Shown one piece after another: positions 42,522-51,733 of a stretch of DNA of 64,000 bases. Each line of letters begins with the position of its first letter. The first letter of the stretch is position 1. The notes under the pieces were generated by a model that searched no databases, was not told the origin of the DNA, and saw only the letters and a list, made by a program, of their open reading frames with translations. Position numbers and translations under genes: made by a program. The DNA is from an uncultured Nocardioides sp. (GTDB taxonomy: Bacteria > Actinomycetota > Actinomycetes > Propionibacteriales > Nocardioidaceae), in contig NZ_CANLDB010000002.1 of the NCBI RefSeq assembly GCF_947489365.1, forward strand, positions 682,001 through 746,000, given 5' to 3'.

Positions 42522-42908
42522 ATGGACACCCTCGGCCAGTACGCCTTCCTCGCCGGCTCCGCGCTGCAGATCCTCGCCCTCGTCGCCCTCGCCGTGCTGG
42601 CGATGACGCGACTGGGCCAGCGGTGGGCCGTGGTGGCCCTGCTCGCGGCCCTGGTCTCGCTCGTCCCGACCCTCTGGTTCGCGGTCGCGAACGCCGTGGT
42701 GCAGCTCGGCGAGGGCGGCCTGGGGGCGGTCGAGTTCTTCTACGCCCCGGCCGCACAGCTGCTCATGCAGTTCCTCACCGTCGTCGGGCTCGGCCTGCTG
42801 GTGGCCGCGGTCGTCGTCGGCCGCGGGCCGCGGAAGGAGGCGGCGCCGGTCGAGGGTCCGACCGGCACCACCTTCCGTCAGCTCCCGGGCAACATCGACT
42901 GGAAGTAG
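42522..42908 (+). CDS. Small membrane protein, 128 aa
   Basis: The protein begins MDTLGQYAFLAGSALQILAL and has three hydrophobic segments: about 9-28, 37-56 and 78-98. A short cytoplasmic tail follows (GRGPRKEAAPVEGPTGTTFR). No family is recognised. The start chosen keeps the first membrane segment close to the N-terminus; the frame is open for 10 codons upstream. It is convergent with the M12-type protease gene. Confidence 0.65.
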   Translation: MDTLGQYAFLAGSALQILALVALAVLAMTRLGQRWAVVALLAALVSLVPTLWFAVANAVVQLGEGGLGAVEFFYAPAAQLLMQFLTVVGLGLLVAAVVVGRGPRKEAAPVEGPTGTTFRQLPGNIDWK

Positions 42909-42923
42909 CCCGGGGGTCCCGCG

Positions 42924-45900
42924 TCAGCGCTGGAGGATCCCCAGCCCCTCGACGCGCACCGGCTTGCCGCCGTCCAGCGTCCGCACCGTCACGGCGCCCG
43001 AGCGGGCGCTCGCGAGGCGGGGCAGCGTGAGGAGGACCGTGCCGCGGGTGCGGTCGTCCTGCAGGTTCCGGACTGCGACGCGCTGGCCGCCCACGAGGAC
43101 GGCGACGCGACCGGCGTTCGGCGACTTCCCGATCACGAGCCCGACCCGCTGCACCCCGGAGGCGCGGCGCGTCAGCGTCGCACCGGACCGCTGCGTGCGC
43201 AGGAAGGCCCCGCGGTACGCGTCGTCGTTGCTGTACCGCGTCCAGCCACCGGCGCGCTGCAGCTGACCGACCGGGTACGGCGTCGCCCAGCGGCGCACGG
43301 CCGGGGTGGCGTCGACGTTGCCCTCCGAGTCGACCGCGGCGACGGTGAACCGGTGGGTGCCGGGCGCGAGGCCCTCCAGCAGCGCACCGTCGGTGCCGTC
43401 GCAGGAGACCTCCTCGCCGTCCAGGGTGCACTGGTACGACGAGCCGACGTCCGAGGACTCGAAGCGGATCCGCGCCCGGGTCTGCAGGCGGAACCCGCCG
43501 GCGGCCGGCCCCTTCGTGATGGTGGTCTCCGGTGCCTCGGGGCCGGCGTCGATGGTGAAGTCGCCGCTGTTGACCGCGAAGAAGTAGTTCCGGACCGCCT
43601 CGATCTTGATCCGTGCCTCGTCGGTCGCGTCCGCCGGCACGTCGACCCGCGCGGCGCCGTCGTTCGCGGTGGACTGCGCCAGCACCGTCGGGAACGTCCT
43701 CCCGCCGTCGGTCGACAGCGAGATACGCACCCGCGCGGCCAGGGCGTCCGTGCCGTTGACGGCCCAGGTGACCCGGCGGTCGTCGCCGCTGCGCAGCGTC
43801 GAGCCCGCCTTCTGCGAGGTGACCTGGAACGGGCCGGCGGTCCGGTCGAGGGTGAGGCGCACGTCGTCGTGGGCGGTGCCACCGCCGCCGGCGAACCCGT
43901 CGCGGGCCGTGACGCGGAAGTTCATCGCCCGGCTCGGCTCCTCGAGGTTGCCCGCGCCGAGGTAGGCCGCGGTGGGCAGGAACTCGGCGAAGCACTCGCG
44001 GATCCGCGGGGTGACGACGCCGGAGGCCGGGGTCGGGCACGCACCGGTGGCGGCGTTCGTGTTGCCGGCGAGCACCTGCCGCATGTCCGGGAACACCCGG
44101 GTCGGGGTGCCGTCGGCGATGTTCTGGCCCGGCGACGGTGACTCCAGGGAGTCCTCCAGCGACACGTCCGCCGCCTGCCCGAACACCCGGAAGAGCGGGC
44201 CGTTCGTCTTCGCGTTGTCGATCAGCGCCGTGCCGGCGCGGGCGCCGACGTCGTTCTGCTCCCACAGGAAGCTGACGGTGTCGCCGTCGGCGTCACGACC
44301 GGAGGCGGTCAGCGCGAACGGGGTGCGCACCGGCAGGGTGCGGTCGGCCGGCGCGACGACCTCGGGGGCCGTGTTGACGTCGGCGTTGACCTCGCCGCCG
44401 TTGGTGGTGGGCCCGCCCTGGGTCGTCGTGCCGACGAAGCCCTGGCCGGCGGAGGGGATGCGCAGCTGCGGCACGTCGACGCGCTCGGCCGTCGGGTCGT
44501 CCGTCGCGGTGGTGGCCGCGAAGATCACCTGGAAGCCGCGGTCGTCGATCCGCCCGGGCGCCTCGCCCAGCGGGGCGTAGTCCCAGGGGGCGATGGTGAC
44601 GGTGCGGCCGGTCAGCTCCTCGATCGCCGCGTCGACGGCCACCCGGTTGTACGTGGTGGCGCCCCGCGTGATCGTCGTACGACGGCCCTCGTAGGCGAGG
44701 GTGACCTGGTCGCCCGGCTCGTCGAAGCCGCGCAGGGACACCGTCTGGACCTCGATGGAGTCGTCCAGGTCGCCGCCGACGTAGTTGGTGACGTTGGTGA
44801 TGGTGCGCTGCGAGAAGTACGGGTCGGTGTGCTGCTGGAGGTCGTCGGTGTCGCAGATGCCGGCGTAGGCCATCACCGAGGAGCCGGAGCCCGGCTCCAC
44901 CGAGGTGCGCGCCGTGCGGTTGCCCCCCGCGCAGGCGCCCTGCGTGCCGTTGAACGTGTGCGGGCCGTCGAACTGGTGGCCCATCTCGTGGGCGACGTAG
45001 TCGATGGCGAAGAAGTCGCCCTCGGGGAAGGGCAGGCCGGTGCAGCCGCCGCCCTTGAGCTCGGCGCCGACGACGCCGAGGAACGCGACACCGCCGCCGT
45101 TCTTGCCGAGGACGACGTGGCCGATGTCGTAGTTCTCGGCGCCGATCAGCTGGCCGAGGACGACCCGGTTCTTGGTGAGCAGGTCGACCCCGCAGCCCGC
45201 GAGGTCGCCGGAGACGCCGTCGGAGGGCGGCTGGTAGCAGGGCGAGCTGCCGCACGGGCCGTCGGCGCCGATGGCCTTCGCCCGCGTGTCGAGGTTGGTC
45301 TTCTCGGAGTCCTCGACCAGGACCATCGTGATCGCGAGGTCGTCGTTGTAGACCTGGTTCACGCGGTTCATCAGCGTGACCTTCTCGGCGAGCACGTTCT
45401 CGGTGCCGAAGTACTTCGCGTACGACGGGTCGTTCATCAGGGCCACGCGGTAGACGCGCTGGTCGACCGGGCCCCCGCCCGCAGCGGCCGCCACCTGCCG
45501 GGTGTCGGGCGAGAAGTCCTCGGGGATCGGCTCGGGCTCGACGAGGCCCTGGGCGGGCTCCTCGACGGCGGCGCCGTAGTAGGCGAGGTGCTCGGTGGTG
45601 CCGCGCTCGTTGACGGCGGGGTCGACGAACCAGGCGCGCCCGGCGGACGGTGAGCGGACGGCGGCGTGGAAGCCCATCGGGGTCACGTCGAGGACGACGG
45701 TGAGGCGCGGGTCGTCGACGCCGCGGCCGGCGTACGTCGCGATCTCGGGGTGGTCCGCCGCGAGCGCCGGCTCCATCACCTGGGTCCGCTGCAGCGAGAA
45801 CGTCTCGGTGCCGCCGCCCGGCTTGGGGACCTCGAAGGTGAGGCCCGCGCCCTGGACGCCCCGGCCCTGCGTGCGCGGCGCGTCGGACAGCTCCGAGCGC

Positions 45901-46106
45901 AGCGCGCCGAGGTCGACGTCGACCGCCGAGAACGACGAGGGGTCCACCCGCGGCTCGCCCAGGTCGGCGGGGTCGAAGTCCGCGAGCGGGGTGTACGGGG
46001 ACTCCTCCGCGGCGGCCTCGCCGCCTCCCACCCCGGCGGGATCGAGACCGGCCACCACGAGGGCGGCGACGGCGAGCAGACCGAGACGCTGGGCGAGACG
46101 AGGCAT
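42924..46106 (-). CDS. Large secreted reprolysin-type (M12) zinc metalloprotease
   Basis: The 1060-residue protein has a signal peptide (LGLLAVAALVVAGLDPAG) and a propeptide-like region. Its catalytic domain has YVAHEMGHQFDGPHTFNG (His373, Glu374, His377, His383), followed by the Met-turn SSVMAYAGIC. Downstream are repeated beta-sandwich domains, including a DADGDTVSFLWEQNDVGA fibronectin/PKD-like segment and an AGPFQVTSQKAG module. A final domain, VGLVIGKSPNAGRVAVLVGG, ends the protein. A GGGAG at 4 bp before the ATG supports this start. It is probably exported to degrade host or environmental proteins. Confidence 0.88.
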   Translation of the reverse strand: MPRLAQRLGLLAVAALVVAGLDPAGVGGGEAAAEESPYTPLADFDPADLGEPRVDPSSFSAVDVDLGALRSELSDAPRTQGRGVQGAGLTFEVPKPGGGTETFSLQRTQVMEPALAADHPEIATYAGRGVDDPRLTVVLDVTPMGFHAAVRSPSAGRAWFVDPAVNERGTTEHLAYYGAAVEEPAQGLVEPEPIPEDFSPDTRQVAAAAGGGPVDQRVYRVALMNDPSYAKYFGTENVLAEKVTLMNRVNQVYNDDLAITMVLVEDSEKTNLDTRAKAIGADGPCGSSPCYQPPSDGVSGDLAGCGVDLLTKNRVVLGQLIGAENYDIGHVVLGKNGGGVAFLGVVGAELKGGGCTGLPFPEGDFFAIDYVAHEMGHQFDGPHTFNGTQGACAGGNRTARTSVEPGSGSSVMAYAGICDTDDLQQHTDPYFSQRTITNVTNYVGGDLDDSIEVQTVSLRGFDEPGDQVTLAYEGRRTTITRGATTYNRVAVDAAIEELTGRTVTIAPWDYAPLGEAPGRIDDRGFQVIFAATTATDDPTAERVDVPQLRIPSAGQGFVGTTTQGGPTTNGGEVNADVNTAPEVVAPADRTLPVRTPFALTASGRDADGDTVSFLWEQNDVGARAGTALIDNAKTNGPLFRVFGQAADVSLEDSLESPSPGQNIADGTPTRVFPDMRQVLAGNTNAATGACPTPASGVVTPRIRECFAEFLPTAAYLGAGNLEEPSRAMNFRVTARDGFAGGGGTAHDDVRLTLDRTAGPFQVTSQKAGSTLRSGDDRRVTWAVNGTDALAARVRISLSTDGGRTFPTVLAQSTANDGAARVDVPADATDEARIKIEAVRNYFFAVNSGDFTIDAGPEAPETTITKGPAAGGFRLQTRARIRFESSDVGSSYQCTLDGEEVSCDGTDGALLEGLAPGTHRFTVAAVDSEGNVDATPAVRRWATPYPVGQLQRAGGWTRYSNDDAYRGAFLRTQRSGATLTRRASGVQRVGLVIGKSPNAGRVAVLVGGQRVAVRNLQDDRTRGTVLLTLPRLASARSGAVTVRTLDGGKPVRVEGLGILQR

Positions 46107-46230
46107 GGGACTCCCGGGACAGGCACGCCCTGGGTGGTCGTGCGCCATCGGCACACTAGCCCCGCCCTCCGACAGCGGCGCCCCACCCGGACCCGGATCG
46201 TGGCCGGACCGTGACCGAGGCCGGACCGGC

Positions 46231-47196
46231 TCAGCGGGCCCCGCGCACCCCCGGCTCCGCCACCGGCACCTGCCCCGGCTCCGCGACCGGGACGTCACCC
46301 GGCTCCGCGACCGGGAGCTCCTCCTTCGGCTCCTCCCACCGCGGCCGGCCGGTCAGCGGGCCCTCCCACCGGGGCTCCCCCCGGAGCGGGCCCTCCCACC
46401 GCGGGACCCCCGGGGCCGGCACCCAGCGCGGGCCACCCTCCGGCCCGCCACCCCAGCCGCCACCCGAGCCGCCACCCGGGCCACCCGGGCCGGGTGGGTC
46501 GAGGGCGGGCCCGCCCGGACCGGCCAACGTGCCCCCGCCCGTCACGGCACCCGCACCGGCACCCGGGCCGCCCACCCCGCCCAGGGCGGGCAGGTCGACC
46601 GGTGCGGGAACCGGTCCCGTCCCCGCCGGCGCGGGGCCGCCGAGCCGGCGTCGCAGCACCTCGACGTCGTCCCGCTCCGCCGCACGCTCCCCGGCGCGGG
46701 CGAGGTGCTGGGCGATCCAGTCCTCCGCCCGCTGCCGCGCGGTGGCGGCGCGCCGCTCCAGCCGGTCGTACGCCGCCACCCGGCCCGCGTGGCCCTGGTC
46801 CGACGGGCCGGGGACCACCGACTCCGGCTCGCCCGTCCCGAAGACGGGGGCGTGCACGACGGTGCCGGACACGAACAGTCCGGCCGCCTCAGCCTCGGCC
46901 CGGACGCCCCGCATGGTGGCCCGCAGGTCGTCCATCCGGTCGGCCACGGCGTCGACGTCGTCCGCGGCCCGCCCGATCCTGGTGGCGTGGTCGTCCGTCG
47001 CCGCGAGCGCGACCGAGCCGACGTCGCGGTAGGCCTCGCACGAGGCGCCCTCCCAGCCCCCTGCCGCGTCGCGCCGGGCACCGGCCTGCCGGGTCGCCGC
47101 GTCGCGGACGTCGCCGCGGAGCGTCCCGCGGAGCCACCGGACGCAGTCACGCAGCGTGCCGGGCTCGCCGTCGACCGCGGTGTCGAAGCCGGTCAC
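46231..47196 (-). CDS. WXG100-like protein with Pro-rich repetitive C-terminus
   Basis: The 321-residue protein starts at GTG overlapping the upstream stop by 4 bp. The N-terminal 110 residues are helical with GGWEGASCEAY, a W-x-G turn as in WXG100/ESX substrates, followed by ADDVDAVADRMDDLRATMRG. From about 190 it is Gly/Pro-rich and ends with three 10-residue repeats (PRWEGPLRGE type) and three 8-residue repeats (PVAEPGDV type). It is paired with a smaller helical protein upstream, as WXG100 partners usually are. No type VII secretion core gene is in the window, so secretion is inferred. Confidence 0.65.
   Translation of the reverse strand: MTGFDTAVDGEPGTLRDCVRWLRGTLRGDVRDAATRQAGARRDAAGGWEGASCEAYRDVGSVALAATDDHATRIGRAADDVDAVADRMDDLRATMRGVRAEAEAAGLFVSGTVVHAPVFGTGEPESVVPGPSDQGHAGRVAAYDRLERRAATARQRAEDWIAQHLARAGERAAERDDVEVLRRRLGGPAPAGTGPVPAPVDLPALGGVGGPGAGAGAVTGGGTLAGPGGPALDPPGPGGPGGGSGGGWGGGPEGGPRWVPAPGVPRWEGPLRGEPRWEGPLTGRPRWEEPKEELPVAEPGDVPVAEPGQVPVAEPGVRGAR
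46249..46420 (-). repeat. In-frame tandem repeats in the WXG100-like gene
   Basis: Three 24-bp units encode PVAEPG(D/Q)V, and next to them three 30-bp units encode PRWEGPL-type decapeptides. Both keep the reading frame, so the repeat number could change without breaking the protein. Confidence 0.7.
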
Positions 47197-47510
47197 GACC
47201 CCACCCCCGCCGCCGCGTGCGCGAAGGTGCCGGCCACCCGGCCGTCGGCCGCCCCGAGCCCGCGGGCGGCGTCGCGGACGCCCGCGGCCAGCATCCGGTT
47301 GACGACCCCCAGGCCGCCGCAGGTCGAGGCCAGCGCGTCGAGCAGCGCCTCGACCGCGGGGGTGGCCGGGCCGGCGTCCACCGCCGGCCTCGCGCCCCAG
47401 GTGGGGACGTCGAGCATCCGTGCGGCGTCGTCGTGGGCCCGCGCGACGGCGTCGACGACGGGGTCGGCGAGACGGACGACGGGGGCGTGGCGCTCGGGTG
47501 CGATCGGCAT
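47193..47510 (-). CDS. Small helical protein, possible WXG100/EspC-like partner
   Basis: The 105-residue protein begins MPIAPERHAPVVRLADPVVD and is mainly helical. DDAARMLDVPTWGARPAV holds a WGA turn, and the C-terminal MLAAGVRDAARGLGAADGRV resembles ESX-associated secreted proteins of about 100 residues. It overlaps the next gene by 4 bp and is divergent from marR. A longer N-terminal extension is open but lacks support. Confidence 0.55.
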   Translation of the reverse strand: MPIAPERHAPVVRLADPVVDAVARAHDDAARMLDVPTWGARPAVDAGPATPAVEALLDALASTCGGLGVVNRMLAAGVRDAARGLGAADGRVAGTFAHAAAGVGS

Positions 47511-47605
47511 GCGCCCACCGTGCTCCCGACCGACAGCCTCCGCAAACGTCTCTCCACAGGCGACGACGCCCACCGCGGCGCGCGGGGCGTCGTACGTTGT
47601 GGGCC

Positions 47606-48121
47606 ATGAACGGCGACCGCAGCGCGGACCCGATCCGGGAGGCCCACCGGCAGTGGGTGGCCCACGGGTGGGCCGACGCCGCGGACGGGATGGCGATGGT
47701 GACCTCCCTGGTCCGCGCCCTCCAGCTCGTCACCGAGCGCATCGACGGCGTCCTGCGCCCCCTCGACCTCACCTTCGCCCGCTACGAGGTCCTGCAGCTG
47801 CTGTCGTTCTCGTCGGCGGGCCGGATGCCGATGACCCGGCTGGGCTCGCTGCTGCAGGTCCACCCCGCGTCCGTGACCAGCGCCGTCGACCGGCTCGAGC
47901 GCCAGGGCTTCGTACGACGGGAGCCCGGCCCCGCCGACCGCCGCGTCAAGCTGGCCGTGCTCACCGACGACGGCCGCGCGGCCGCCGAGCGTGCCACCCT
48001 CGGGCTCAACGCCCTCTTCGAGGACCCGGGCCTCCCGCCGACCGAGGTGGCACACCTCACCGACCTGCTGCGGCGGCTCCGCGCCGGCGCGGGGGACGAG
48101 GTCGACGCGACCTCCACCTGA
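47606..48121 (+). CDS. MarR-family transcriptional regulator
   Basis: The 171-residue protein has the MarR winged helix: MTRLGSLLQVHPASVTSAVD then RLERQGFVRREPGPADRRVK, with the usual DR in the wing. It precedes icmF by about 230 bp on the same strand. A 26-bp near-palindrome just upstream of icmF is a candidate operator, so it may control isobutyryl- or methylmalonyl-type CoA mutase expression. The inducer is unknown. Confidence 0.9.
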   Translation: MNGDRSADPIREAHRQWVAHGWADAADGMAMVTSLVRALQLVTERIDGVLRPLDLTFARYEVLQLLSFSSAGRMPMTRLGSLLQVHPASVTSAVDRLERQGFVRREPGPADRRVKLAVLTDDGRAAAERATLGLNALFEDPGLPPTEVAHLTDLLRRLRAGAGDEVDATST

Positions 48122-48189
48122 GCCGGGCCGGCCCGCCCTGCTCCTCCCCCGCCCTGGCGTCGTCCACAGGCCGCGTCCTCTCCGGCGGC

Positions 48190-48250
48190 GTAGTCCCCTG
48201 GCCATCGGTCGCCCGAGGGTCCTCGCGGGAGCAGTCCCTCAGGGGACTAC
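48190..48250. repeat. Palindromic element (family B), CCTGAGG-like core
   Basis: GTAGTCCCCTG (48190-48200) pairs with CAGGGGACTAC (48240-48250). The right arm continues inward as CCTCAGGGG. It sits between marR and icmF and may end marR transcription. It resembles 42212-42270. Confidence 0.7.
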
Positions 48251-48309
48251 CCGGACGGGCAGGGGTCACCTGTGGACAGTTCGACGGCACGCACGGAGGC
48301 CACTACCAT

Positions 48310-48335
48310 GGAATAGTTGGACGTCAAAGTATTCC
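48310..48335. promoter_or_regulatory. Candidate MarR operator upstream of icmF
   Basis: A 26-bp imperfect palindrome with outer arms GGAATA and TATTCC and centre GACGTC, in an AT-richer patch 15 bp before the preferred icmF ATG. MarR-type dimers bind palindromes of this size. A TTG start at 48317 would fall inside it, favouring the downstream ATG. Confidence 0.5.
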
Positions 48336-48349
48336 GAGACGAGGGCCCG

Positions 48350-51300
48350 ATGACCGAGCAGCAGAGCCTCCACACGCCTGAGAACCCCGTCCGCCTGGTG
48401 ACCGCCTCGGCGCTGTTCGACGGCCACGACGCGTCGATCAACATCATGCGGCGGATCTTCCAGACGCGCGGGTGCGAGGTCGTCCACCTCGGGCACAACC
48501 GCTCGGTGAAGGACGTCGTCGACGCGGCGCTCGAGGAGGACGTGCAGGGCGTCGCGGTGTCGTCGTACCAGGGCGGGCACGTCGAGTACTTCACCTACCT
48601 CGCCGAGTCGCTGCGCGAGCAGGGGCTCGGCCACGTCCAGATCGTCGGCGGGGGCGGCGGCGTCATCGTCGCCGACGAGATCGCGACGCTCCGCGACGCC
48701 GGCGTGACGATCTTCAGCCCCGAGGACGGCCAGCGCCTCGGGCTCGTCGGGATGATCGACCAGGTCGTCCGCGCCTGCGACGTCGACCTGCTCGGCATCG
48801 GCGGCCCGGACGCCGACGCGCTGATCTCCGGCGACCGCACCGCCCTGGCCCGCGCCATCACCGCCGCCGAGCTCGGTCGTCTGGACGACGACGTCCTGCG
48901 CCGCGCGACCGAGGCCGCCGAGCGTCGTACCGTCCCGACGCTGGGCCTCACCGGCACCGGCGGCTCGGGCAAGTCGTCGCTGACCGACGAGCTGGTACGC
49001 CGGGTGCGCGTCGACCAGCAGGACAAGCTCCGCATCGCCGTCCTCGCCGTCGACCCCACCCGCCGCAAGGGTGGCGGCGCGCTGCTCGGCGACCGCATCC
49101 GCATGAACTCCCTGGACGGCGACCGCGTGTTCTTCCGCTCGCTGGCCACCCGCGGCGCCCACGAGCTGCCCGACTGCCTGCCCGACGTGATCACGCTGCT
49201 CAAGGCCGCCGGCTACGACCTCGTCGTCGTCGAGACCCCCGGCATCGGGCAGGGCGACGCGGCGATCGTGCCGTTCGTCGACACCGCGATGTACGTGATG
49301 ACGCCCGAGTTCGGCGCCGCCAGCCAGCTCGAGAAGATCGACATGCTCGACTTCGCCGACGTCGTGGTCATCAACAAGTTCGAGCGTCGGGGCGCCGCCG
49401 ACGCGCTGCGCGACGTGGGCCGCCAGCTCGTGCGCAACCGCGAGGCGTTCGGCAAGAGGCCGGAGGACATGCCGGTCTTCGGCACCTCCGCCGCCAGCTT
49501 CGACGACGACGGCGTCACCGCGCTCTACCAGCACCTCCTGCCGAGCCTCGTCGAGCACGGGCTGCCCACCGAGGAGGGCGTGCTGCCGCGCGTCGACGTG
49601 AAGTCGTCCTCGGGCATCCGCCAGGTGCTTCCGAACGACCGGGCGACGTACCTCGCCGAGGTCGCGGACGCCGTCCGCGGCCACCACGCGGAGACCGAGC
49701 GGCTCGCCGCGATGGCCCGTCGCTCCCAGCGCCTCGCGGCGGTCGCCGAGGAGCTCGCCGAGGACGGCGAGGGCTCCGAGGCGCACACCGAGGTCGCCCG
49801 CCGCGCCGAGGTGGCCCACCGCGACCTGCCCCGCGAGCTCGCCGAGCAGCTCGACGGCTGGGCCGACGTCGTCGAGGCCTACTCCGGCGACGAGCAGGTC
49901 GTGACGATCCGCGACAAGGAGATCCGCTACGCCCTGACCCGGGAGTCCCTGAGCGGCACCAAGGTCCGCCGCGTCAGCCTCCCGACGTACGACGACCACG
50001 GCGAGCTGGTCCGCTTCTGGCGCCGCGAGAACCTCCCCGGGAGGTTCCCCTTCACCGCCGGGGTGTTCCCGTTCAAGCGCGACGGCGAGGACCCGGCCCG
50101 CATGTTCGCGGGCGAGGGCGACCCGTTCCGTACGAACCGCCGCTTCAAGCTGCTCTCCGAGGGCAACGAGGCGACCCGGCTGTCGACGGCGTTCGACTCG
50201 GTCACGCTGTACGGCCGCGACCCCGACCCGCGCCCCGACGTCTACGGCAAGGTCGGCACGTCGGGCGTCTCGGTCGCGACGCTCGACGACATGAAGGTGT
50301 TGTACAACGGCTTCGACCTGCTGGCGCCGTCCACCTCGGTGTCGATGACGATCAACGGACCCGCGCCGTGCGTGCTGGCGTTCTTCCTCAACACCGTGAT
50401 CGACCAGGCCGCGGAGAACGGCGTCGACGCCGAGACCGCGCTCGCGACGGTGCGCGGCACGGTGCAGGCCGACATCCTCAAGGAGGACCAGGGCCAGAAC
50501 ACCTGCCTGTTCTCCACCGAGTTCTCCCTGCGGATGATGGCCGACATCCAGGAGTGGTTCATCGAGAAGAAGGTCCGCAACTTCTACTCGGTCTCAATCT
50601 CCGGCTACCACATCGCCGAGGCCGGGGCGAACCCCATCAGCCAGCTCGCGTTCACCCTCGCCAACGGGTTCACCTACGTCGAGGCCTACCTGGCGCGCGG
50701 CATGAGCATCGACGACTTCGCGCCCAACCTGTCGTTCTTCTTCTCCAACGGGATGGACCCGGAGTACTCCGTCATCGGCCGTGTCGCCCGCCGCATCTGG
50801 GCGGTCGCGATGCGGGACCTGTACGGCGCCGGCGAGCGCTCGCAGAAGCTGAAGTACCACGTTCAGACCTCCGGGCGGTCCCTGCACGCGCAGGAGATGG
50901 ACTTCAACGACATCCGCACCACGCTGCAGGCGCTGATCGCGATCTACGACAACGCCAACAGCCTCCACACCAACGCCTACGACGAGGCCGTGACCACGCC
51001 CGGCGCCGAGTCCGTACGACGCGCGCTGGCGATCCAGATGATCATCAACAAGGAGTGGGGCCTCGCGATGAACGAGAACCCCCTCCAGGGCTCCTACGTC
51101 ATCGACGAGCTCACGGACCTGGTCGAGGAGGCGGTGCTGCGGGAGTTCGAGGCCATCAACGAGCGCGGCGGCGTCCTCGGGGCGATGGAGACCGGCTACC
51201 AGCGCGGCCGCATCCAGGACGAGTCGATGCTCTACGAGCACCGCAAGCACGACGGGTCGCTGCCGATCATCGGCGTCAACACCTTCCTGGCCCCCGACGG

Positions 51301-51559
51301 CCCGGACGACGCCACCCCGCAGCACGTCGAGCTCGCCCGGGCGACGGAGGCCGAGAAGGAGGGCCAGCTGCAGCGGGTCACCGACTTCCGCCGCGACCAC
51401 ACCGACGAGGCGAAGGTCGCCCTCGACCGGCTCAAGGCCGCCGCCCGCAACGGCGACAACGTCTTCGCCGCCCTCATGGACGCCGCCCGCGTCTGCTCCC
51501 TGCAGCAGACCACCGAGGCGTTCTTCGAGGTGGGGGGCCAGTACCGACGCAATGTCTGA
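48350..51559 (+). CDS. icmF: Fused isobutyryl-CoA mutase (IcmF)
   Basis: The 1069-residue protein combines three parts. First is an N-terminal B12-binding domain (VRLVTASALFDGHDASINIM, HLGHNRSV). Second is a MeaI-type G-protein chaperone (LGLTGTGGSGKSSLTDEL Walker A, VVVINKFERRGAADAL). Third is the mutase barrel (LYGRDPDPRPDVYGKVGTSG, YSVSISGYHIAEAGANPISQ). IcmF interconverts isobutyryl-CoA and n-butyryl-CoA with adenosylcobalamin, and some act on pivalyl-CoA. A TTG 11 codons upstream is an alternative start. Confidence 0.93.
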   Translation: MTEQQSLHTPENPVRLVTASALFDGHDASINIMRRIFQTRGCEVVHLGHNRSVKDVVDAALEEDVQGVAVSSYQGGHVEYFTYLAESLREQGLGHVQIVGGGGGVIVADEIATLRDAGVTIFSPEDGQRLGLVGMIDQVVRACDVDLLGIGGPDADALISGDRTALARAITAAELGRLDDDVLRRATEAAERRTVPTLGLTGTGGSGKSSLTDELVRRVRVDQQDKLRIAVLAVDPTRRKGGGALLGDRIRMNSLDGDRVFFRSLATRGAHELPDCLPDVITLLKAAGYDLVVVETPGIGQGDAAIVPFVDTAMYVMTPEFGAASQLEKIDMLDFADVVVINKFERRGAADALRDVGRQLVRNREAFGKRPEDMPVFGTSAASFDDDGVTALYQHLLPSLVEHGLPTEEGVLPRVDVKSSSGIRQVLPNDRATYLAEVADAVRGHHAETERLAAMARRSQRLAAVAEELAEDGEGSEAHTEVARRAEVAHRDLPRELAEQLDGWADVVEAYSGDEQVVTIRDKEIRYALTRESLSGTKVRRVSLPTYDDHGELVRFWRRENLPGRFPFTAGVFPFKRDGEDPARMFAGEGDPFRTNRRFKLLSEGNEATRLSTAFDSVTLYGRDPDPRPDVYGKVGTSGVSVATLDDMKVLYNGFDLLAPSTSVSMTINGPAPCVLAFFLNTVIDQAAENGVDAETALATVRGTVQADILKEDQGQNTCLFSTEFSLRMMADIQEWFIEKKVRNFYSVSISGYHIAEAGANPISQLAFTLANGFTYVEAYLARGMSIDDFAPNLSFFFSNGMDPEYSVIGRVARRIWAVAMRDLYGAGERSQKLKYHVQTSGRSLHAQEMDFNDIRTTLQALIAIYDNANSLHTNAYDEAVTTPGAESVRRALAIQMIINKEWGLAMNENPLQGSYVIDELTDLVEEAVLREFEAINERGGVLGAMETGYQRGRIQDESMLYEHRKHDGSLPIIGVNTFLAPDGPDDATPQHVELARATEAEKEGQLQRVTDFRRDHTDEAKVALDRLKAAARNGDNVFAALMDAARVCSLQQTTEAFFEVGGQYRRNV

Positions 51560-51574
51560 GGCAGGCCGTCGTCT

Positions 51575-51667
51575 CACCGGGTCTCGTGGCTCGGCCGTGG
51601 CCGGCCTCGCACCTCGACCTCCGGGGGTCGAGGTGCGACGAGCCCTGGCGCCCTTCGACAGGCTCAG
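51575..51667. repeat. Dispersed palindromic repeat (family A) with second element
   Basis: Contains GGGTCTCGTGGCTCGG, CTCGCACCTCGACC, the reverse GGTCGAGGTGCGACGAG, then CCCTTCGACAGGCTCAGG, a separate short repeat type known from many actinobacterial genomes. The inner arms pair around CTCCGGG. Confidence 0.7.
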
Positions 51668-51733
51668 GAACCGGCCGCGAGAACTCGTGACCGTGGTTTC
51701 GGCCGCAGCCACTCCGCTCGGTACCGTCGCACC

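Noticed and set aside
42924..46298. A longer start for the M12-type protease
   Set aside because: The upstream extension lacks a signal peptide at its N-terminus, while the chosen ATG is followed directly by one and preceded by GGGAG.
46231..46420. Collagen-like or cell-wall-anchor domain in the Pro-rich tail
   Set aside because: No G-x-y triplet run or LPxTG sorting motif was found.
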